64,000 nt of DNA from contig JAAWAB010000008.1 in assembly GCA_022791915.1 (NCBI GenBank), positions 175,656-239,655 of the forward strand. Direction: 5' to 3'. The stretch is from Clostridia bacterium. Lineage in GTDB: Bacteria > Bacillota > Clostridia > Christensenellales > Pumilibacteraceae. This document shows positions 58,250 through 64,000 of this stretch, piece by piece. Both the position numbers and the translations under genes were made by a program. Under the pieces are notes generated by a model, which saw only the letters and a list, made by a program, of their open reading frames with translations, ran no database searches and had not been told where the DNA came from. Numbering within the stretch: position 1 is the stretch's first letter; the number at the start of each line of letters is the position of its first letter.

Positions 58250-58305
58250 TGGTGCCCGAGACCGGGGTCGAACCGGTACGAAGTTGCCTTCACAGGATTT
58301 TAAGT
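58250..58305 (-). pseudogene. 3' half of tRNA-Leu(UAA), truncated at the anticodon loop (integration scar)
   Basis: Minus strand ACTTAAAATCCTGTGAAGGCAACTTCGTACCGGTTCGACCCCGGTCTCGGGCACCA: anticodon loop CTTAAAA, variable arm, T-arm GGTTCGACCCC, acceptor 3' strand and CCA; no 5' half adjacent. Confidence 0.88.
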
Positions 58306-58522
58306 ATTTCATCATATAGTGTACTGCGTAAAATAGCGGTGTTTTGCACTGTTTTAGGGGTATTTTAGTCCAAAAATATGGTGATATAGGGCTTAATTGT
58401 GCTTTGATGGGAACAATTGTGTGCAGAGTTCTGCATTTTTGCGAGAAAAATGCGAGAAAACCAACTTTTTATATTGTTTTAAATTGCTAGTTTTATCTAA
58501 ACATTTTTATCGCATAATTATC

Positions 58523-58544
58523 TCTTGATAATTTTGTATCAAGA
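58523..58544. repeat. Inverted repeat TCTTGATA-N6-TATCAAGA upstream of the LRR gene
   Basis: Perfect 8-bp arms just 5' of the -35. Confidence 0.7.
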
Positions 58545-58546
58545 TC

Positions 58547-58575
58547 TTGCATTTTATTAGAAAAAATGATATAAT
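58547..58575 (+). promoter_or_regulatory. Sigma-A-like promoter of the LRR lipoprotein gene
   Basis: TTGCAT -N17- TATAAT. Confidence 0.6.
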
Positions 58576-58577
58576 TT

Positions 58578-58635
58578 ACACAAGCCAATATTTGTACTTT
58601 AGTACTTTCATTCTTTCTATAGTATTGGCTTGTGT
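58578..58635 (+). repeat. Large hairpin in the 5' region of the LRR gene
   Basis: 13-bp perfect arms ACACAAGCCAATA / TATTGGCTTGTGT with a 32-nt loop. Confidence 0.8.
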
Positions 58636-58711
58636 GCGACAAGACTGTAATGTGCTTTTAGGCATGTTTTGCAATTGGAGCAAACTTTTTTAATTGTGGA
58701 GACAATGTGAC

Positions 58712-61252
58712 ATGAGGAAATTGAAAAATCTATTAGTAGTGATTTCGATATTAATTTGTTCTTTAATTTGCGCATGCTTAATTATAGGTTGTAGCAATAA
58801 AGAAAATTCAGGTAGTACGCCTATTATTTACACAGAAATTCTTTCTGTTGATGGCGCAGAAATAAACGATAATGAGATTTTTATGTTTGTAGATCAATCG
58901 GTAGACAGTGTAACGCTCGCCGATAAAGTGATATGTAGCTCAGAAAGTGTGTGGCGACTTTACTATGATAAGCTCGGGCAAATCGAGATTCCCACTAAAA
59001 TAGCGGCAGGCTTGAGTGGTGTGTTATCAAATGGGGATAATTTCTTTTATATAGTAGTTACATCGCTGAACGGAACACAGACGAGTTTATATGAGTTGAC
59101 AGTACACCGTAGTTATGCGGTGAATATAAATTTCTATAATGCAAATTCACTCTTAAAATCTGATACCGTATATACTGGTCATGATTATACCGTGAATTAT
59201 ACTCCCAATATAGACGGATATAATTTTAATTATTGGAAAAGTGATAACGGAAGTAAATTTGACGGTAATTTTACTGTGTGGAATAATGTCAGCCTTTATG
59301 TGGACAAGACTGCAAAGCAGTACATAGCTAGTTTAGACGTAAACGGCGGCAATGAGTTGCGGACAGATACTCAAATTGTGACTTATGACAGTGACTATGG
59401 TTTTATAGTCCCTACAAAGACGGGGTATTCTTTTATTGGTTGGTATGATGGAAATACTCTGATAACGAGTGTAAATGGTGAAAGTCTTTTAGTGTGGAAG
59501 TATACTCAAAACAAAATATTTACTGCTAAGTGGGAAGCAAACACTTATACTCTTACGGCATTGTCAGACAATTCGTGCGGCGGCACTGTTGCCGGTGGTG
59601 GTGACTATCAATATGATAGTATTGTGACGCTAACGGCAACTACTAATATTGGATACACCTTTATAGGTTGGTATGATGAGAGCGGAGATAAAGTTTCTTT
59701 GGACTTGGTATATTCTGTAAAAATGGGGGTTGATACTTCATATACGGCAAAATGGATTCAAGTCATTCCTATTAGTGAAAACATAGATAAGGGAACGGTA
59801 AGCATTCTCACGGACGCCTATAAACCAGGAGATAGTGCAACAGTAACGGCAACTACTAATATCGGATACACTTTTATAGGTTGGTATGATGAAGAAACGA
59901 AGCTTACAGGCGAGTTAAGTTATACGTTTGAAATGGCGTCAGTAAATGCTGTTTATACGGCAAAATGGATTCAAGTCATTCCTATTAGCGAAAACATAAA
60001 TAAGGGAACGGTAAGCATTCTCACGGGCACCTATAAACCAGGAGATAGTGCAATAGTAACGGCAACTACTAATATTGGATACACCTTTATAGGTTGGTAT
60101 GATGAAGAAACGAAGCTTACAGGCGAGTTAAGTTATACGTTTGAAATGCCGTCAGTAAATGCTGTTTATACGGCAAAATGGATAACAAACAAAGAAATGG
60201 AAAATTTCATATTTGTTTCTAATGTGAACTCCTGTACTATTACAGGAATAATAGATAAAACGATTAGTAAAATTATTGTGCCCGACTATGTCACTAGTAT
60301 CGGTGATGGTGCTTTCTATGGTTGCGGAAGTTTAGCGAGTATAGAGATCCCGAGTAGCGTATCAAGTATCGGTAGTGATGCATTCCGTGATTGTGGTAGT
60401 TTAGCGAATATCGATATACCGAATAGTGTATCAAGTATCGGCGATAGAGCGTTTAGTGGTTGCAGTAATTTAACGAATATAGAGATTCCCAATAGTGTGA
60501 CATTTCTCGGGGCTCAATCATTTTATGGTTGCGGCAATCTAACGAGTATAGAGCTATCCAATAGTATAACAAGTATCGGCGATGGTTCGTTTTACTCTTG
60601 CAATAGTCTAGTGTGTATAACGTTACCTAATAGTGTTACAAGTATCGGTGGAAGTGCATTCTCGGCTTGCCTTAATCTAGCTAGTGTTACGATGGGATTT
60701 AACGTTGTGAGTATTGGAGAATATGCATTCAGTTATTGTAGAAATCTAACGAGTATAGAGATACCAAATAGCGTGACAAGCATCGGAGGCGGTGCATTCT
60801 ATGAATGCAATAGTTTAACGGCGATAGAGATACCAAATAGCGTAAAGAGTATAGAGGATAATGCATTCTATAAATGCAGTAGCCTAGCAACGATAGAGAT
60901 ACCGAATAGTGTTAAGAGCATCGGTAAGTACGCATTTTTCAGTTGCAGTAGTTTAACGAGCGTAACGATAGGAAACGGGGTTGCTATCATTGGCGGTTAT
61001 TCATTCGCTAGTTGTAGTAGTTTAACGAGTATATTGATACCTAACAGTGTAACAAGCATTGAAGCTAGAGCATTCCAATATTGTAAAAATCTAGCTAGTG
61101 TAACGTTTATGAATACAAATTCATGGTCGGCAGAATATCTTACAGGGGGGAGCTATTCTTTTAAGTCAAGTGATTTGGCTAATGTTAATACTGCTGCTAA
61201 TTATTTGACGTCGACATATTCTAATTTGGAATGGACTCGTGGTTTTTATTAA
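58712..61252 (+). CDS. BspA-like surface lipoprotein: InlB/Listeria-Bacteroides-type repeats plus LRR_5 repeats
   Basis: Lipobox LIIGC; GYTFIGWYD...YTAKW repeats; about a dozen 23-aa SIGxxAFxxCxxLxxIEIPNSVT repeats; AT-rich codon usage. Confidence 0.93.
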   Translation: MRKLKNLLVVISILICSLICACLIIGCSNKENSGSTPIIYTEILSVDGAEINDNEIFMFVDQSVDSVTLADKVICSSESVWRLYYDKLGQIEIPTKIAAGLSGVLSNGDNFFYIVVTSLNGTQTSLYELTVHRSYAVNINFYNANSLLKSDTVYTGHDYTVNYTPNIDGYNFNYWKSDNGSKFDGNFTVWNNVSLYVDKTAKQYIASLDVNGGNELRTDTQIVTYDSDYGFIVPTKTGYSFIGWYDGNTLITSVNGESLLVWKYTQNKIFTAKWEANTYTLTALSDNSCGGTVAGGGDYQYDSIVTLTATTNIGYTFIGWYDESGDKVSLDLVYSVKMGVDTSYTAKWIQVIPISENIDKGTVSILTDAYKPGDSATVTATTNIGYTFIGWYDEETKLTGELSYTFEMASVNAVYTAKWIQVIPISENINKGTVSILTGTYKPGDSAIVTATTNIGYTFIGWYDEETKLTGELSYTFEMPSVNAVYTAKWITNKEMENFIFVSNVNSCTITGIIDKTISKIIVPDYVTSIGDGAFYGCGSLASIEIPSSVSSIGSDAFRDCGSLANIDIPNSVSSIGDRAFSGCSNLTNIEIPNSVTFLGAQSFYGCGNLTSIELSNSITSIGDGSFYSCNSLVCITLPNSVTSIGGSAFSACLNLASVTMGFNVVSIGEYAFSYCRNLTSIEIPNSVTSIGGGAFYECNSLTAIEIPNSVKSIEDNAFYKCSSLATIEIPNSVKSIGKYAFFSCSSLTSVTIGNGVAIIGGYSFASCSSLTSILIPNSVTSIEARAFQYCKNLASVTFMNTNSWSAEYLTGGSYSFKSSDLANVNTAANYLTSTYSNLEWTRGFY
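59759..60182 (+). repeat. Two near-identical tandem 213-bp (71-aa) coding repeats
   Basis: IQVIPISENIDKGTVSILTD..AVYTAKW duplicated; about 8 mismatches counted by eye. Confidence 0.88.
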
Positions 61253-61540
61253 GATTTTCAGTTGCATTACTTTTTCAAGTAGTGTGTAATAATAAAAATT
61301 CAATAATAAATGCAAAGTCTATTTAAGAAGCATTGGAACCTATTTAAGACTCCAAACTACACAATGACCCAAGGGATTATGAATCCTCGGTGTCTCATGC
61401 ACTTTTTAAATAGTGAAAAACATGCGAGAAGATGCAAGAAAATCAAATATAACATCTAATTCTTTTTCTGTCGTTTGAGAGTCGAGCGTTCAAATCTGAC
61501 CCATTGTTTCATCTTAGTTGGATACAAATGTCATCTAACC

Positions 61541-61578
61541 AGATAAGCCGTGAAAACATAAGTTTTCACGGCTTATCT
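61541..61578. terminator. Perfect 17-bp inverted repeat, probably a terminator between the island and the AraC region
   Basis: AGATAAGCCGTGAAAAC-ATAA-GTTTTCACGGCTTATCT. Confidence 0.6.
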
Positions 61579-61748
61579 ACTATAATTGTGGTTTAAGAGG
61601 CAGTATTTTTGAATTTTACTGCTGTCTTTTTGTTGTTTGGGTTAAACAGAGCTTGAACCGGTAATTGCAAAGATGTAGAAGATATAATATCAAGGGGGCG
61701 TAAATATGTTTATAGAATGCGGTCGGACGCGTAACGATACGGCGGTAA

Positions 61749-62600
61749 TTATTGTTTTTGTGAGTCGCGTTGGCTTTTGCGGTATTGCAAGGGCGTTTGT
61801 CCGTACTGCGACTTGAACGACTTGATGAAAAAGGAGAGGGAGTCGTAGCCGCATTCTTCGCAAACGGAAAGAACGGTATCGTCGGTGTGGCGAAGCAGTT
61901 CGGCGGCATAGTCGATGCGCAAGCGGTTTAGGTACTGCACGATGGAAACGCCGGTGTACTGCTTGAAGATATTGAGAAACTGCGAATGCGAATAATTGGT
62001 TTGCGCAATTATATCGCTCACTTTTTGCGTGAAGAATGCAGGCGATTGCAAATTTTTGAGTATGTCCAAAAGCACCGGCGGCGCGTCGATTTTTTTGATG
62101 ACGTGTTGGGAAAAATATATACCGACTACCATATTCAAAATGGATTGCGACAGCCCCTCTACGGGTTGAAAATCCGTGCTCGTGTCGGCGGAATACACCA
62201 AACACAGCGTGTCGAGGTTGCGGCACAGTAGGTCTATCGACTCGCGCATAGACGCGTCTAAGCGGATATGCAACAGCCGCGAGTCGCCGTTGAGTTTGCC
62301 GTACAGATCCGCCGAATAGTTGTTGCATATTTTTTGCACCGTTTCGGACGAAAAATAGATGTCGCGGTGCAAGTGGGGCGTCGTAACGAAACGTATCTCG
62401 TGCAAGTGCTGTGGACTGAGCAAAAAAACGTCGCCCTCGGTTGCAGTGTATTTTGTTTCGTTTACGATATTGTCGGTAACGCCTTGCTCGAAAATGAGCA
62501 ATTCCCACTGGCTGTGTCGGTGGGGCGGATTGGGCGTAAAATACTCGCGGGTAATTTGGTTGCGCCCCACGGTAAGAAGTTGAACCACGTTCTTTTTCAT
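61749..62600 (-). CDS. AraC family transcriptional regulator with cupin sensor domain
   Basis: PPHRHSQWELLIFEQG N-terminal cupin; HSQFLNIFKQYTGVSIVQYLNRLRIDYAAELLRHTDDTVLSVCEECGYDSLSFFIKSFKSQYGQTPLQYR HTH. Confidence 0.94.
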   Translation of the reverse strand: MKKNVVQLLTVGRNQITREYFTPNPPHRHSQWELLIFEQGVTDNIVNETKYTATEGDVFLLSPQHLHEIRFVTTPHLHRDIYFSSETVQKICNNYSADLYGKLNGDSRLLHIRLDASMRESIDLLCRNLDTLCLVYSADTSTDFQPVEGLSQSILNMVVGIYFSQHVIKKIDAPPVLLDILKNLQSPAFFTQKVSDIIAQTNYSHSQFLNIFKQYTGVSIVQYLNRLRIDYAAELLRHTDDTVLSVCEECGYDSLSFFIKSFKSQYGQTPLQYRKSQRDSQKQ

Positions 62601-62606
62601 AAGAAT

Positions 62607-62635
62607 ATTGTAATCGTTTTGTCCGGTATCGTCAA
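62607..62635 (-). promoter_or_regulatory. Promoter abutting the AraC ATG
   Basis: Minus strand TTGACG -N17- TACAAT -N6- ATG. Confidence 0.65.
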
Positions 62636-62738
62636 GTAAAATACGGAAAATAGAAAATAAAGCCGTTTATAATGGTGCCGTTATTGCCATATCGGTAGCA
62701 AAATCATAAAAAAGAGCAGTTTTATGCGAAAAAAAGGC

Positions 62739-62769
62739 AAGACAGCGGGGGGGGGTAGTAGTGTATAAT
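62739..62769 (+). promoter_or_regulatory. Putative promoter with G9 tract in the spacer, upstream of the solute-binding protein
   Basis: AAGACA (62739-62744) -N19 including G9 (62747-62755)- TATAAT (62764-62769). Confidence 0.45.
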
Positions 62770-62828
62770 TGTTATATATTCGATTATAGACAAACTGTAG
62801 ACAAAAATTTTATTAAGCGGAGGTAGTG

Positions 62829-64000
62829 ATGAAAATACTATTCAAAAGACTGTTAGTGTTGCTGATGGGCGTTTTATTGCTGTTTTCGGTTGCGAGTTGC
62901 GCGTCGCCCGAAGTGGAAGGTGAGGAAGATAACCCGACGGAAGATATCGATACGTCTAAAACGCAATTGTATATCAACAATTACGGCGGCGGTTACGGTA
63001 GCGGTTGGTTACGGGCGGTAAAAGAGCGTTACGAGGAATTGCATAAAGACGACGTGTGGGAAGAAGGTAAACGGGGTGTGCAGATCTACATTTCCTCTCC
63101 CAAAACGGCGGCTACGAGCGCAGCGATACGAAATAACCGCGACGAAGTTTATTTTAACGAGTATTCTTATTATCGGTCGTTAAAGTCGGACGGCGTGCTT
63201 TTGGATTTGACCGAAGCGGTGACGGCGGACTTGGGCGATTACGGCGATACGGCGGGCAAAACGATAGAAAGCAAACTTACCGTGCAACAGCGCGAATTTT
63301 TCGGAATAGAAGAAAACGGCTCGGCGCATTATTACGGTTTGCCGCATTACGCCGGATATACGGGAATTACGTATAACGTAGACTTGTTTGACGAGAAAGG
63401 ATATTATTTCGTTGACGGATACGAAACCAAAAGCAAGAAATTTTTGTTTTATTATAACAGCGCCGAAAAAAGCGCGGGTCCCGACGGCGTGAAAGGCACG
63501 TCGGACGACGGGTTGCCCGTAACGTACGATGATTTCTTTTTGTTGTTGCAACAAATGCAAAGCGAAGGCATTACGCCCATCTCATGGAATGGTACGCATA
63601 GGGATACGTACTTGTCGTATTTGTTGCAGTCGCTTGTTGCCGATTACGAAGGGGCGGAACAAATGATGCTTAATTATACGTTTAGCGGCACGGCGACTGA
63701 TTTGGGAACCGTTCAAAACGGAGTATTTGTAAAAGATGCGAATCCCACCGAAATACGAGCCGTTAACGGTTACGATGTATACCGTCAGCAAGGCAAATAC
63801 GAAGCGCTTGAATTTTTGCGCAAACTTGTTGTTAAAACCAACGACGATTACCACAATACGCTTGCGTTCAACGGCGGCTATTCGCATATGGATGCGCAAA
63901 GAGATTTCCTGTATGCGGGGCATGACGGTGTGACCGACCCTATCGGTATGTTGGTAGACGGCATATGGTGGCAGAGCGAAGCAAACGCTACTTTTAATAC
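62829..64000 (+). CDS. ABC transporter extracellular solute-binding lipoprotein (carbohydrate type), partial at window end
   Basis: ATG 62829 after GGAGG; lipobox VASC; open to the window end (TQLYINNYGGGYGSGWLRAVKERYEELH..., GLPHYAGYTGITYNVDLFDEKGYYF). Confidence 0.88.
   Translation, partial: MKILFKRLLVLLMGVLLLFSVASCASPEVEGEEDNPTEDIDTSKTQLYINNYGGGYGSGWLRAVKERYEELHKDDVWEEGKRGVQIYISSPKTAATSAAIRNNRDEVYFNEYSYYRSLKSDGVLLDLTEAVTADLGDYGDTAGKTIESKLTVQQREFFGIEENGSAHYYGLPHYAGYTGITYNVDLFDEKGYYFVDGYETKSKKFLFYYNSAEKSAGPDGVKGTSDDGLPVTYDDFFLLLQQMQSEGITPISWNGTHRDTYLSYLLQSLVADYEGAEQMMLNYTFSGTATDLGTVQNGVFVKDANPTEIRAVNGYDVYRQQGKYEALEFLRKLVVKTNDDYHNTLAFNGGYSHMDAQRDFLYAGHDGVTDPIGMLVDGIWWQSEANATFN

Noticed and set aside
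60280-61090. Regular 69-bp periodicity resembling a repeat array/CRISPR
   Set aside because: It is coding LRR_5 repeats in frame with conserved protein residues; no invariant repeat with unique spacers, no cas genes.
61370-61510. tRNA-like fragments (GTTCAAATC T-loop-like at about 61489; CATAATCCC anticodon-like on the minus strand at about 61380) that could mark the island's right att site
   Set aside because: Stems do not pair well, spacing is incompatible with one tRNA, and they do not match the tRNA-Leu scar; not called as a tRNA or att site.
58306-64000. Defining a complete integrative element covering the whole right end of the window
   Set aside because: No integrase and no second tRNA-Leu copy visible; the AraC/solute-binding genes look host-like in composition, so the right boundary cannot be set.

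Overview
The window reads as a contiguous chromosomal segment of an endospore-forming Firmicute (Clostridia-like; lineage inferred from gene content and order only). From 1 to about 58.1 kb it is dense, mostly plus-strand core genome: nusA tail-ylxR-ylxQ-infB-rbfA-nrnA-truB-ribF, nfo, pepP, efp, a GDPD lipoprotein, the full spoIIIAA-AH operon, asp23, nusB-folD-xseAB-ispA-dxs, nadK-argR-recN-spoIVB, dacF, lysA, an M50 protease, scpAB, ytfJ, dacB, rluB, a biotin-dependent Na+-pump decarboxylase/transcarboxylase cluster, surE, a BaiN-like flavoprotein, aroH, cmk, plsC, an ispH-rpsA fusion, an orphan zinc-ribbon protein, a dipeptidase, purB, a ZIP transporter, a DUF1538 transporter with two PII-like proteins, an ABC exporter with a TetR regulator, and a ThiF/TcdA protein. 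At 58,250-58,305 (minus) the 3' half of a tRNA-Leu(UAA) stops in the anticodon loop. This looks like an integration scar. It is followed by an AT-rich insert carrying one BspA-like LRR / InlB-repeat lipoprotein. The window ends with an AraC regulator divergent from a sugar-type ABC substrate-binding lipoprotein; a G9 tract lies in the putative promoter spacer. Main leads: (1) the tRNA-Leu scar and cargo island; (2) at least five genes where a recognisable -10 box ends exactly 6 nt before the ATG with no Shine-Dalgarno (SD) sequence, predicting leaderless mRNAs, including spoIIIAA and spoIVB behind sporulation-sigma-like promoters; (3) the poly-G promoter spacer; (4) a nested promoter, SD and ATG for rpsA inside the ispH-rpsA fusion; (5) a 30-aa upstream ORF coupled to lysA; (6) spo0A missing from its usual place after spoIVB. 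I found no CRISPR array, rRNA, or complete tRNA. All calls come from reading the sequence; no searches were run.
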